The translations under genes and the position numbers were made by a program. Below are positions 25,757-36,555 of a DNA stretch of 38,271 nucleotides, piece after piece; the stretch's first letter is position 1; each line of letters starts with the position of its first letter. The DNA is from Tannerellaceae bacterium (GTDB lineage Bacteria > Bacteroidota > Bacteroidia > Bacteroidales > Tannerellaceae), in the NCBI GenBank assembly GCA_021203545.1, contig JAJQAZ010000152.1, positions 1 through 38,271 on the forward strand, given 5' to 3'. The notes under the pieces were generated by a model. It worked only from the letters and a program-made list of their open reading frames with translations, was not told the DNA's origin and made no database searches.

Positions 25757-27356
25757 TTATATGCCTATCCCCAGAATATCTTTTTCGAAGCACTCTCTGT
25801 TCCGGGCTTTATTCCTCACTTTGGTTCGGTTGTTATAAATCGTTTGAGGAGAATACCGCAGGAAGGAGGCGATCCGTGAACTATCATTGATACCCAGCCG
25901 GATCAGTGCGAATATCCGTAATTCCCGGTTTAATAACTCTCCCTTTTTAGGCCATATACCTTCATTCTCCGAAAGTAGCCGGTTGAAATCTTCAATAAAT
26001 GTAGGAAACAGTTTAAGAAAAGCATTGTCAAAACTGTGGAAAAAATCTTCCAGCTCAGTTTCGATATGCCGGGTGGAATTCACCATCTTATAGAGGTCGT
26101 CTACCTGTTTGGTCATAAGTTTTCGTTTCACCCTTTCCCTGTATTTATCCAGCTTGTCAATATAGGAAGAGCAAAGGTCAATAAAAAGCCCCACATATTC
26201 CTCTTTGGTATGGTTGGCTTCATTCAATTTTGTATTTAACCGGTTCAGTGCATCATTCAGTGTTTGTAATTCGTGGCGGCTTCTTTTCACTAATTTCATC
26301 TGTTTGTATACATATCCCAGTAAAGCGATAGTACATACGGATAAGATCGTAATGATTACAAGTGCAAAAGTAATCCGGGATTTCTCCTTTTCACTTTTTT
26401 CCTGGAAAGCCTGTACAATGATGGGTAGTTTTTCAGAGATTTGTACAATCCGGAGTCGGTTATTATAGAAATGGGCATCCTCCATAGAGCACTGGATATA
26501 CCGGTATGCCCTGTCCAGATCATCCGGTTTATTACGGAACAGATACAAAGACAAATCCTGCATTGCCAGATTCTCTTTTAAAGGACAAACCTGGTCGGAA
26601 ATAGCAGCCAGTATCAGGAATTTCTCATACAGGTCCATACTTCCGAACCGGTTGTAAATATGGGCTATATCGAATGTCATGATTGCGTATAAACGGGTGT
26701 TGACAGCCAGTCCGGGATAGGTTTCTAAAAATATATTCAACGCATCTTCCAGTTTGCCTTCTATTAATAACTTCTTTCCTGTATAATAAATATACAATCC
26801 GGAACCGGAATCCAATACGGAACATACCGAATCGGTATATAACCTCTCAATTTCCCGGTATTGCGGAGAGTATAACAAATCGTTACTATATTGCCCGGCT
26901 GCATAATAAGTCCATTCCGATGTATAATAATAATCGTATAAAAGTTCAGGGTCGAGTAGGGCACTGTTTATCTCTTTAAGGTTATCAATCGATTCTCTGT
27001 ATAATCCGGTACTGGATAAAATAAAAGAAAGGTTCATCGTTACTTCGTCCTGGTATTTCCGGATTCCGGACTGGTCTGCCAGTTCTTTATTCAGGAAAAT
27101 ATAATGCATGGCAGAGTCTGCCCGGTAGGTAGTATATTCTTTAAAAATAGCATTATTGATATGGTATCTTTCTTCCAGGGTTAATCCTTCCTGTAGCAGA
27201 TTGCGGAGGCTATCAATCCGGTTTTTCCTTTAACTCCATATACAAACTTCTTTTACGGATCGTTTTATCCAACTCATTTAATAAGTCGTCCCTTTCACCG
27301 GCAAAACAATTCTGTATAAATAACAATAGAATAATAAGGGTTATGTGTCTTTTCAT
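25757..27356 (-). pseudogene. DUF6377 (SusR-like) regulator, frameshifted near the N-terminus
   Basis: The main frame (27109 to 25757, 450 residues) has a helical TPR-like region, one membrane helix (ITFALVIITILSVCTIALLG), a coiled coil (ELQTLNDALNRLNTKLNEAN) and a C-terminal HTH (RIFALIRLGINDSSRIASFL, SPQTIYNNRTKVRNKARN). Upstream, an ATG at 27356 starts a signal-like peptide (MKRHITLIILLLFIQNCFAG), continues DDLLNELDKTIRKRSLYMEL and stops at a TGA. Dropping one base in GGAAAAACCGG (27220–27226) joins it to RIDSLRNLLQEGLTLEERYH and the main frame, giving about 532 residues. This architecture is that of membrane-spanning regulators beside SusC/SusD loci, so it should control the divergent GH36–susCD genes. 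Confidence 0.82.
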
Positions 27357-27587
27357 ATGCTAATGTGCTGTACTTACGGTTCCGAATATACGCTTTTTTA
27401 CTGAAACAGACAATATCTCTGTCTACCTGGTTTGTAAAAAGTGAAATGTGTAAAGTTCAGATATTCAGATTTATAAAATAATACACTGTTTATAAAAGTC
27501 TACCTGAATGCTACTCTGTGAGAAAGGGTTGATTAATTCCCGTTAGTTTTGCGTTATCTGTTAACAACAATTTTAAAACCATATATC
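27357..27587. promoter_or_regulatory. Divergent control region of the GH36–susCD locus
   Basis: A 231-bp gap with no ORF separates the regulator from the alpha-galactosidase. It is A/T-rich and should contain the regulator's binding site. TAGTTTTG at 27544–27551 matches the -7 consensus, with TTG only 12 nt upstream, so the -33 is doubtful; activator dependence would fit a weak -33. No clear dyad was found. Confidence 0.4.
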
Positions 27588-29783
27588 ATGAAACACTATT
27601 TTATTTTATTCCTTGTTTGTCTGTTACCGTGTATGCATATTCATGCAAAGCAAACGGTAATTAAAGTGTCAACTCACGAACTTGACCTGGTTTTTAAGAC
27701 GGCACCGAACGGACGGCTTTATCAGGTTTATTTCGGTGAGAAACTTCTCCATGAAGAGGAGATTGAAGCATTACCTCATTATTTATCTCATGTGGCTTCT
27801 GATGGTTCGGTTTGTCCCCGTGGATGGGAAGTGTATCCGGGTTCGGGAGCCGAAGATTTTTTTGAACCGGCTTTTGCCATACAGCATAACGACGGTAATA
27901 TGACATCCATTCTTTATTATCAGTCGCACGAAATCAGGAAGATAGACACGAATGTAACCGAAACGGTGATAAAAATGGCCGACGACAAATATCCGGTAGA
28001 AGTAACTCTCTTTTATGTATCCTTTGCCCGGGAAAATGTGATCAAATCGTGGACAGAAATTAAGCATAAAGAAAAGAAACCGGTGGATATCAGCCTCTAT
28101 GCATCTTCCATGCTTTATTTTCAAAGTTCCTCCTACTACCTGAATGAGTACAGTGGCGACTGGGCAAAAGAAGCGCAGTTAAGCACACAGGAACTGGTAT
28201 TTGGTAAGAAAATAATTGATACCAAACTGGGGTCACGGGCTGCTATGCATGCTTATCCGTTTTTCCAGCTTGGACTTGGCGAACCGGCGAAGGAAGATCA
28301 GGGAAAAGTACTGCTCGGTACGATTGGCTGGACAGGCAACTTCCGTTTTACGTTCGAGGTAGATAACGTAAATAATTTACGCGTACTATCCGGGATTAAT
28401 CCGTATGCCTCTACTTATCAGTTGAAACCGGCAGAAATTTTTAAAACACCTGAATTTATTTATACCCTAAGCCATACCGGAGTAGGAAAAGCCAGCCGGA
28501 ACCTGCATGATTGGGCAAGAAATTACCAGTTGAAAGATGGCAAAGGCGAACGGTTGACATTATTGAACAACTGGGAAGCTACGGGTTATGATTTTGACCA
28601 GGATATACTGGCTGGTCTGATGCATGAAGCTAAAGAACTGGGAGTCGATATGTTTTTACTGGACGATGGCTGGTTTGGAAATAAACATCCCCGTTTAAGT
28701 GATAATGCCGCATTGGGAGATTGGGAAGTGATGCGTAGCAAACTGCCGGGAGGAATACCTGCTTTGGTAAATGCAGCAAAAGATGCCGGGGTTAAATTTG
28801 GTATTTGGGTAGAACCGGAAATGATCAGCCCTAAAAGTGAGTTATTTGAAAAACATCCGGAGTGGGCAATAATGTTACCTAACAGAGAGACTTATTATTA
28901 CCGGAGCCAGTTAGTGCTGGATATGAGTAACCCGGAAGTACAGGAGTATGCCTTTGGTGTATTGGATAAAATGATGACTGAAAATCCGGATATAGCCTAT
29001 TTTAAGTGGGATTGTAACAGCCCGGTAACCAATATTTACTCTCCTTACCTGAAAGAGAAACAGAATCATTTATATATCGACCATGTACGTGGCGTTTATA
29101 ATCTACTGGATCGTTTTACCACTAAATATCCCGGTGTAGCCATGATGATGTGTTCCGGAGGCGGTGCCCGTTGCGATTACGAAGGATTGAAATATTATAC
29201 CGAATTCTGGTGCAGCGACAATACCGATCCGATAGACCGGTTGTACATCCAGTGGAATTTCTCGCAGTTTTTCCCCATTAAATCTATGGCTGCCCATGTG
29301 ACGGGCTGGAACAAAGATGCCTCTGTTAAATTCCGTACGGATGTAGCGATGATGTGTAAGTTTGGTTTTGACATCAGTATGGAAGAGATGAGCCGCGAAG
29401 AACAGCAATACTGCATAGAAGCGGTGGCCAGTTACAACCGCCTGAAAAAAATAATTCTGGATGGTGATTTTTACAGGCTGGTCTCTCCGTACGAAGGAAA
29501 TCATACCGCGGTTATGCATGTCTCTGACTCCAAAGAAAAAGCAGTCTTGTTTACGTATGACATCCACCCTCTTTATAAAGAAAAGGTATTGCCTGTAAAA
29601 TTGCAGGGGTTAGAACCTATGAAAAGATACCGCATACAGGAAATTAATCTGATGCCGGGTCAAAAATCCACTTTACCGGAAGACGGAATGGTATACTCCG
29701 GGGATTACCTGATGAAAATAGGACTGGATGCATTGACTGCAAACCGCATACACAGCCGGATGATAGAAGTAACGGCTTTATAA
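27588..29783 (+). CDS. GH36 alpha-galactosidase, exported
   Basis: Hydrolyses terminal alpha-galactosyl residues, as in melibiose, raffinose-family sugars or galactomannan side chains. 731 residues from the Met at 27588, which begins a signal peptide (MKHYFILFLVCLLPCMHIHA). The open frame from 27549 is rejected because a -7 box covers it. An N-terminal beta-sandwich precedes the catalytic barrel (NNWEATGYDF, FLLDDGWFG). The nucleophile is D475 in YFKWDCN, and the acid/base is D544 in WCSDNTDPIDR. CSGGGARCDYEGL is also typical of the family. The reading frame is intact. It is the first gene of the locus, 38 bp before susC. Confidence 0.93.
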   Translation: MKHYFILFLVCLLPCMHIHAKQTVIKVSTHELDLVFKTAPNGRLYQVYFGEKLLHEEEIEALPHYLSHVASDGSVCPRGWEVYPGSGAEDFFEPAFAIQHNDGNMTSILYYQSHEIRKIDTNVTETVIKMADDKYPVEVTLFYVSFARENVIKSWTEIKHKEKKPVDISLYASSMLYFQSSSYYLNEYSGDWAKEAQLSTQELVFGKKIIDTKLGSRAAMHAYPFFQLGLGEPAKEDQGKVLLGTIGWTGNFRFTFEVDNVNNLRVLSGINPYASTYQLKPAEIFKTPEFIYTLSHTGVGKASRNLHDWARNYQLKDGKGERLTLLNNWEATGYDFDQDILAGLMHEAKELGVDMFLLDDGWFGNKHPRLSDNAALGDWEVMRSKLPGGIPALVNAAKDAGVKFGIWVEPEMISPKSELFEKHPEWAIMLPNRETYYYRSQLVLDMSNPEVQEYAFGVLDKMMTENPDIAYFKWDCNSPVTNIYSPYLKEKQNHLYIDHVRGVYNLLDRFTTKYPGVAMMMCSGGGARCDYEGLKYYTEFWCSDNTDPIDRLYIQWNFSQFFPIKSMAAHVTGWNKDASVKFRTDVAMMCKFGFDISMEEMSREEQQYCIEAVASYNRLKKIILDGDFYRLVSPYEGNHTAVMHVSDSKEKAVLFTYDIHPLYKEKVLPVKLQGLEPMKRYRIQEINLMPGQKSTLPEDGMVYSGDYLMKIGLDALTANRIHSRMIEVTAL

Positions 29784-29821
29784 AAAAGATAAATTTACTA
29801 ACCTTATAAATAAAGAATGAT

Positions 29822-32800
29822 ATGAAGTCAGATTCAATCAACAGGTGTAACCGGCAACGGACGTTTTTCCCATGTATACTGTTATTTGCTTTACTGATAG
29901 CAGGACAGGGAAAGATATATGCACAGGTAAAAAACATCAGTGGGATAATCACTGAAGCAAATGAAGAACCCATAATTGGTGCAAATGTAATTGTAAAAGG
30001 AACCACGAATGGAACCATTACTAATTTCGACGGGGAGTTTAGTCTGGAAGTTCCGGCTGATGCCGTATTACAAATCAGTTATATCGGATACCTGCCACAG
30101 GAAATTCCGGTAGGCAACCAGACTGTATTTACTATTATCCTGAAAGAAGATACCCAGGCTTTGGAAGAAGTCGTTGTCGTAGGATATGGTAGTGTACGTA
30201 AATCAGACCTGACCAGTTCGGTTACTTCTGTAAAAGCAGAAGATATGGGTGTATCGGCTACTCCCAATATCGGAACAGCCTTACAGGGTATTGCTCCGGG
30301 AGTAGAGATAGCTACTAACAGTGCATCGCCCGGTGGACAGGTAGATATCCGTATCCGTGGGGTAGGTACCTTAAACGATAACAGCCCGCTTTACATTGTG
30401 GATGGTATGCCGGTCAACTCATTGGAGTTTGTGAATACAAATGATATTGAGCGAATGAAAATCCTGAAAGATGCTACTTCGGCAGCCATTTATGGTTCCA
30501 GGGGTTCTAACGGGGTAGTACTGATTACCACGAAATCGGGAAAAGACGGAGATGGGAAATATACGATCAGCTTTGACGGATCATTTGGCGTTCAGACACT
30601 GGGTAACAAACTGAAAATGGCAGATGCGAATGAATATGCGGGGATATTCAACCAGGCACGCGAAAATTCAGGCGTGGACGGACGTATTGATCTGAACAGT
30701 TTATCCGGAAAAGGCACGGATTGGGTGAAAGAAATTACCCGTTTGGCTCCGTCGCACAATTATAATCTGAATATAACCGGAGGGAATAAAGTCTCTTCCA
30801 TATCGGCGGGGATTGGGTATTATGGCCAGAAAGGCGTTGTGGAATCATCCGATTACGAAAAATACTCTGCCCGGTTAAACGCCAACATACAACCGAATAA
30901 GATTGTCAGTTTTCATTTTAACCTGATTGCAGGCCATACAAACCGGAACCTGATTGCCGGCGAAAAAGACCAGTATGGTGGTGTGCTGTTCAATGCATTA
31001 CTGATTAATCCGATAACCCCTGTAATGAAACCCGAATCAGAGTGGGTGGAAAATCCTTTGAGCAATTATCACCGTTCCCTCTATACCGAAATAGGAAATC
31101 CGGCAGCTACCATTGCCCGCACAAACGATAACATCAAACAGTATTCGGGCGTGGTAAATATGGGTATGAAACTGGATTTCACCGATTACCTGTTTTTCAA
31201 AACTACTTTTGGTGTAGAATACAAAGATTCCAAACAGAAAACATTCAGTCCGGAATTCTATATCAACCCAAATGAAAAGAACGATGATAATAAAGTAGAG
31301 AATGAAAATTATTATTGGTTGAACTATGCCTGGGAAAATACCCTGAATTTCCAGAAAACGTTTAATAGTATTCACCGTTTATCCGTAATGGCAGGTTATA
31401 CCATGGAGTATAATAAATCCGAAAGTGTATATGCTACCAAAACAAACACACCGGGAAATGCAAATGCTTACCAGTACCTGTAATTAGCTACCCTGAATGC
31501 GGATGCGGACGGTACATTCAGTAAGAATACGATGATCTCCTATCTGGGGCGTGTGAATTACAGTTATCTTGATAAATACATTGTTACAGCCAATTCCCGG
31601 GAAGACGGTTCTTCCCGTTTTGCAAAAGGAAATAAATGGGGATTCTTTCCTTCTGTTTCGGCTGCCTGGGTAATCTCTAACGAAAACTTTTTTCCGGATA
31701 CGAAGGCCGTCAGCTTCCTGAAATTAAGAACAGGATACTGACAGATCGGTAATCAGAATATATCCAATTATGCTTACATTGATCAGATCCGGAACATATA
31801 CCGCTATCCTTTTGGAGGAACATTAAGTTCCGGGCTTGCACCTATAAACCCGGTAATGCTTCCGTCAAATGGGAAACGACAGAAGATTTCAGTATTGGTA
31901 TAGATGGTACTTCTCTGAACGGTGCACTAACCTGGACGATTGACCTGTATAGCCGTAAAACAAGAGACATGCTGTTGGATAATCCGGTGCCGGGGTATAC
32001 CGGACTTTTTGAAGACCCTGTTGAATTAAGCGCAGGTATCTGGGAAAATGTGGGAAGTATCCGCAATCAGGGTATCGAGGTTTCTCTGGAATACCGGGGA
32101 CAGGTCAATAAATTAAAGTACCGTGTGGGAGGAAATGTCTCTTTTGTGAAAAACAAAGTGTTGGAATTAGGTGCTGTTGAATTTATCTCTGCCGGAAATA
32201 TCCGTGAAGTAGGAGATATTACCCGTACCCAGGTAGGTTCTTCTATTGCACGGTTCTGGGGATACAAAACAGACGGAATCTTTCAGTCCTGGGAAGAGAT
32301 CAATGCGTATCAGAAAGAAGGAAGCCTGATTCAGCCCAATGCTAAACCCGGCGACCTGAAATTTATAGATAAGAATGGCGACGGACAAATTACGGATGAC
32401 GATAAAGACTGGATCGGTAGCCCGCTGCCAACAGCTACCGGAGGGATTAATATTAATCTGGAATACAATGGATTCGACTTCCGCGCGTATTTCTATGGAG
32501 TGGTAGGAAATAAAGTAATGGATGCGAACAGCGTATTCTACTCTTCCGGGAAAGACCTGTATAACTCGTTGGCCGGAACGTATGAAAATGCCTGGAGCGA
32601 AACCAATACATCGGCAAAGAACCCGCGTCTGGCAGCAAAAGATGAAAACGCGAACTATCAGCGTTTTTCCGATCACCTTTTACAGAATGGCTCTTATTTG
32701 CGCCTCAAAGACCTGCAGATCGGGTATAGTTTCAAACGCAATGTAACGGATAAGTTGGGAATGACAAAACTGCGCCTGTACTTTGCTACGCAAAATCTGT

Positions 32801-32928
32801 TTACCATTACTTCTTACAAAGGAATGGAACCCGAAACATCTTCTGCCAGCGTGAGTACATTGGGTATCGACTACGGTAATTATCCCTCTGCCCGTGCTTA
32901 TTTATTTGGCCTCAATGTGGCATTTTAA
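29822..32928 (+). pseudogene. SusC/RagA TonB-linked outer-membrane transporter, disrupted
   Basis: The N-terminus has a signal peptide, a carboxypeptidase-like domain (ISGIITEANEEPIIGANVIV), the TonB box EEVVVVGYG and the plug (IRIRGVGTLNDNSPLYIVDG; YGSRGSNGVVLITTK). The frame stops at TAA 31481–31483 after AYQYL, continues in frame with LATLNADADGTFSKNTMI, and stops again at TGA 31739–31741 where relatives have glycine (LRTGY*QIGNQN). It then shifts frame near CCC at 31849–31851, after which NASVKWETTEDFSIGIDG runs to 32928. Repairing all three gives about 1035 residues, normal for SusC. Two nonsense codons plus a 1-nt deletion point to a true pseudogene. The transporter would import oligosaccharides with the following SusD. 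Confidence 0.9.
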
Positions 32929-32954
32929 ATATTTACCTTTTAATTTTTTAACAT

Positions 32955-34481
32955 ATGAAATCATATATACGAAATATTATACTGGCAGGTTGTGTTTCAG
33001 GAGCTATATTAACCTCCGGTTGCCAGAGTTTTATTGATATACCTGTAGAAGGAGTATTAACAGAAGACATATATAAAACGGAAAAAGATACCCGCGACCT
33101 GATAACCGGTTGTTACGATGCCATTCATAACCATGTATGGAGTCTGGATTTTCCAATGATGTTTGGTGGCCTTCGTGCAGACGATAGCTGGAAAGGCGGG
33201 GAGAATATGACCGACCAGGGAGAGGCGCTGGAGATTATGTATTTTTACTCCGGAACGAACAATAAATTTGTTGAATACATTTGGCGTGTACGCTGGATGG
33301 GTATTTACCGTTGTAACAATGCACTTGAAGTAATCGGGGGGATTGATATGGATCAGGACATCAAAGAACAGTTGATGGCAGAAGCCCGCTTCTTACGTGC
33401 CTTCCAATACTTTGAACTGGTTAAGCAATTTGGCGATCTTCCTAAAATAACAACCCCTATCACTCCGGCAGAAGCAAAAATACCCCGTGAGAAGAAATCC
33501 ACCATTTATGAGGAAGTCATAGAACCGGATCTGAAATACGCGGCGGGAATACTTCAGCAAAGAAGTGAACAGGATGCAACTGACCGGGGACGGGCTACCC
33601 GTGGCGCTGCCCTTGGATTCCTGGGAAAGGTTTATCTGTACCAGCATAAATACCAGGAAGCACACAACACCTTTAAAACTGTTGTAGAAGAAAATGAGTA
33701 CGATCTGGAACCTGTTTTTCTGGATAACTGGGATGTAGATAATAAGAACAATATAGAATCTGTTTTTGAAATTCAGCATGATCCCTCACAGGTTTATTCC
33801 GAAGGTGCCGGTTTACCCACCCTGATGCGTAGCCGTGCGGATGGAGGTTGGGGATATAATCTCCCCTCAACCAGCCTGGTAGCTGCTTTTGAAAATGGCG
33901 ATCCCCGGAAAAAGTTAACCATTATTGAAGAAGGCGATATAATAGAAGGAGAACCCTACAGCATGCACAATGTAATGGAACCGAAACGAACTTCCTATAA
34001 ACATTATATTCCTAAAAGTAAACGGGCAAGTAACGAATGGGAACATACAGGATATAATATCCGGATATACCGGTATGCGGATTTATTGCTAATGTATGCG
34101 GAAGCTGCAGTCGGGATACAGGATTATGCGACAGCACAATGGGCTTTGGAAAGAATCCGCGGGCGGGCCCGTAATCAGGGCAGTGACCTAACAGTGCTTC
34201 CCAAAATCACAACCAGTGATGCAACCTTGCTAACAGACGCGATCCGGCAGGAGAGGAGAGTGGAACTGGCTATGGAACAGCACCGCTTCTGGGATATTTG
34301 CCGGTGGGGAATAGCCAAAGAGGTACTGACCGAATTCGTCCGTTTCAATACAGAAGAGAATACCGCACCGGATGCCGGAGAAACTAAAGGCAGTTTGTTC
34401 CAATCCGGAAAACACGAACTGTTTGCCATTCCGGCTAAAGATTGCGAAGCTGCCGGCTGGTCTAATAATCCGGGATATTAA
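32955..34481 (+). CDS. SusD/RagB family surface glycan-binding lipoprotein
   Basis: A 508-residue lipoprotein. The signal ends in the lipobox LTSGC (Cys23), followed by QSFIDIPVEGVLTEDIYKTE. SusD signatures include the TPR-like helices (AEARFLRAFQYFELVKQFGD), ATRGAALGFLGKVYLYQHKY, and the C-terminal LIRYADLLLMYAEA-like stretch (here RIYRYADLLLMYAEAAVGIQ) with RQERRVELAMEQHRFWDICR. It lids the SusC pore and captures glycans at the cell surface. Its frame is intact although its susC partner, 26 bp upstream, is broken, suggesting that the damage is recent. The terminator at 34501 follows. Confidence 0.94.
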   Translation: MKSYIRNIILAGCVSGAILTSGCQSFIDIPVEGVLTEDIYKTEKDTRDLITGCYDAIHNHVWSLDFPMMFGGLRADDSWKGGENMTDQGEALEIMYFYSGTNNKFVEYIWRVRWMGIYRCNNALEVIGGIDMDQDIKEQLMAEARFLRAFQYFELVKQFGDLPKITTPITPAEAKIPREKKSTIYEEVIEPDLKYAAGILQQRSEQDATDRGRATRGAALGFLGKVYLYQHKYQEAHNTFKTVVEENEYDLEPVFLDNWDVDNKNNIESVFEIQHDPSQVYSEGAGLPTLMRSRADGGWGYNLPSTSLVAAFENGDPRKKLTIIEEGDIIEGEPYSMHNVMEPKRTSYKHYIPKSKRASNEWEHTGYNIRIYRYADLLLMYAEAAVGIQDYATAQWALERIRGRARNQGSDLTVLPKITTSDATLLTDAIRQERRVELAMEQHRFWDICRWGIAKEVLTEFVRFNTEENTAPDAGETKGSLFQSGKHELFAIPAKDCEAAGWSNNPGY

Positions 34482-34500
34482 TAGTAAGTATTATAAAACT

Positions 34501-34534
34501 AAAATAGGCTTCCCGAACCCGGGAAGCCTATTTT
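34501..34534. terminator. Strong bidirectional terminator between susD and gap
   Basis: AAAATAGGCTTCCCG (34501–34515), loop AACC, CGGGAAGCCTATTTT (34520–34534): a perfect 15-bp stem between two convergent genes, 20 nt after the susD stop. Confidence 0.9.
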
Positions 34535-34560
34535 GTAAATGTATGTAAGGGATAAATAAA

Positions 34561-35610
<1,050 letters not shown>

Positions 35611-35618
35611 TCATCTTG

Positions 35619-35702
35619 TCAACAACCGCAAGGTGTGGCACATGATATTAAAAATGCCAATAGAAATAAAAATGCTATCGTATTAGCTGCGATTCGTTTC
35701 AT
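35619..35702 (-). CDS. 27-residue lipoprotein-like micro-ORF in the gap leader
   Basis: ATG at 35702, TGA at 35619–35621. It begins MKRIAANTIAFLFLLAFLIS and continues CATPCGC: a basic start, a hydrophobic stretch and a lipobox LISC with cysteine at position 21, leaving a mature peptide of seven residues with three cysteines. A -7 box TACATTTG ends about 23 nt upstream, and gap starts 53 nt after the stop. It is either a tiny lipoprotein or a regulatory leader ORF. I do not recognise a family. Confidence 0.45.
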   Translation of the reverse strand: MKRIAANTIAFLFLLAFLISCATPCGC

Positions 35703-35724
35703 CTTGCTTCTGTTTTAACGACTG

Positions 35725-35763
35725 CAAATGTAATTATGTTTTTTTATAGTTTCGCACTATAAA
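35725..35763 (-). promoter_or_regulatory. gap promoter with overlapping palindrome
   Basis: The minus strand reads TACATTTG at 35732–35725, a perfect -7 box. TTTATAGT-TTCGC-ACTATAAA (35743–35763) is a perfect 8-bp inverted repeat covering the -33 position, where no TTG is seen. An operator or activator site is plausible. Confidence 0.45.
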
Positions 35764-35806
35764 GGTAGAAAAAATATGCCCTATAACATAAATTAATATT
35801 CGGATG

Positions 35807-36187
35807 CTATTTCTTTTTAAGCCTTTTGATTACAAAATTAATAATCCATGTAGGAAGTTTACCCAAACCCCATGAAAGTAATAGCGGTTGCGCGATAGAT
35901 AAGGCTGCCGGGAGAATGAATCCCTTGGCTAATCCCATGAAGTTGAACGACCCGGAATCGTCATCACCGGATTTCGTCTTATCGCATCCTTTCCTTGTTT
36001 TGGGGAAAACAAGCGAGCTAACTCCCGATAACAGGAAACTACCCGCATGATGCTGTAGAAAATCCACATCCTCGGCAATACGCTCTTCGTAAAACTTAGT
36101 CTGCTGCTTGATCTGTCTTTTCCGTGAGCATAATTTCTCCAGCGACGTCTTCGGCACCGGAGGGATTGTCTGAACTGTCGTTTCCAT
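35807..36187 (-). CDS. Hypothetical protein of the ytxH/holin gene cluster
   Basis: A 126-residue protein with no recognised domain. The N-terminus is proline-rich then basic and helical (PPVPKTSLEKLCSRKRQIKQ). The middle has an acidic/serine linker, followed by a hydrophobic segment (GFILPAALSIAQPLLLSWGL) and a basic C-terminus RLKKK. It is probably membrane-associated. Its ATG lies within a TAATG, but the holin-like ORF stays open 92 nt further in another frame. Such a long overlap suggests either a real overlap or a small indel in the upstream gene. The shared context of three small envelope genes suggests an envelope or stress role. Confidence 0.65.
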   Translation of the reverse strand: METTVQTIPPVPKTSLEKLCSRKRQIKQQTKFYEERIAEDVDFLQHHAGSFLLSGVSSLVFPKTRKGCDKTKSGDDDSGSFNFMGLAKGFILPAALSIAQPLLLSWGLGKLPTWIINFVIKRLKKK

Positions 36188-36545
36188 TATCTAATTCCTC
36201 TTCCAACTTCGAAATGCCATCCAGGCATTTGTTTATAATTAAAACTTTTATTGCATCTTTATTGAGAACTACCAGTCCTAAAACCAGTACAAAAAACATC
36301 GTTACACATAGGAAACCAAGGCCGTTCGAATGAAGCAGGTCTCCCAGGAAAAATCCTACTGAAAGCAGTAGGAAAATCAGCGCTCCCAAACCTGTAAGTA
36401 TTAAAATTAAGCCATACGAAAGTTTACCGGCAGCTTTACCGATCACTTCGTATGAGCTTAATTTATAATACTCAAGTTTCAGTTCCGCATATTCCGTGAT
36501 CTTATCTTTCAGTTCACGGAAAAATACTCCTGAGTCTTTTTCCAT
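36096..36545 (-). CDS. Phage holin family (DUF1469-like) membrane protein
   Basis: 149 residues. An N-terminal helix (FRELKDKITEYAELKLEYYK) precedes two adjacent membrane segments (SYGLILILTGLGALIFLLLS; LGFLCVTMFFVLVLGLVVLN) and a charged tail. This is the pattern of the small holin-superfamily III/DUF1469 proteins found beside YtxH genes in Bacteroidetes; despite the name there is no phage context here. It starts 10 bp after ytxH and overlaps the next gene by 92 nt. The C-terminal portion after EEELDNG may not be native if that overlap reflects an indel. Confidence 0.75.
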   Translation of the reverse strand: MEKDSGVFFRELKDKITEYAELKLEYYKLSSYEVIGKAAGKLSYGLILILTGLGALIFLLLSVGFFLGDLLHSNGLGFLCVTMFFVLVLGLVVLNKDAIKVLIINKCLDGISKLEEELDNGNDSSDNPSGAEDVAGEIMLTEKTDQAAD

Positions 36546-36555
36546 TTACTTCCGA

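Noticed and set aside
36096-36545. Holin-like gene as evidence for a prophage
   Set aside because: Its neighbours are ytxH, prmA and gap; no phage structural, lysis or integrase genes are present.
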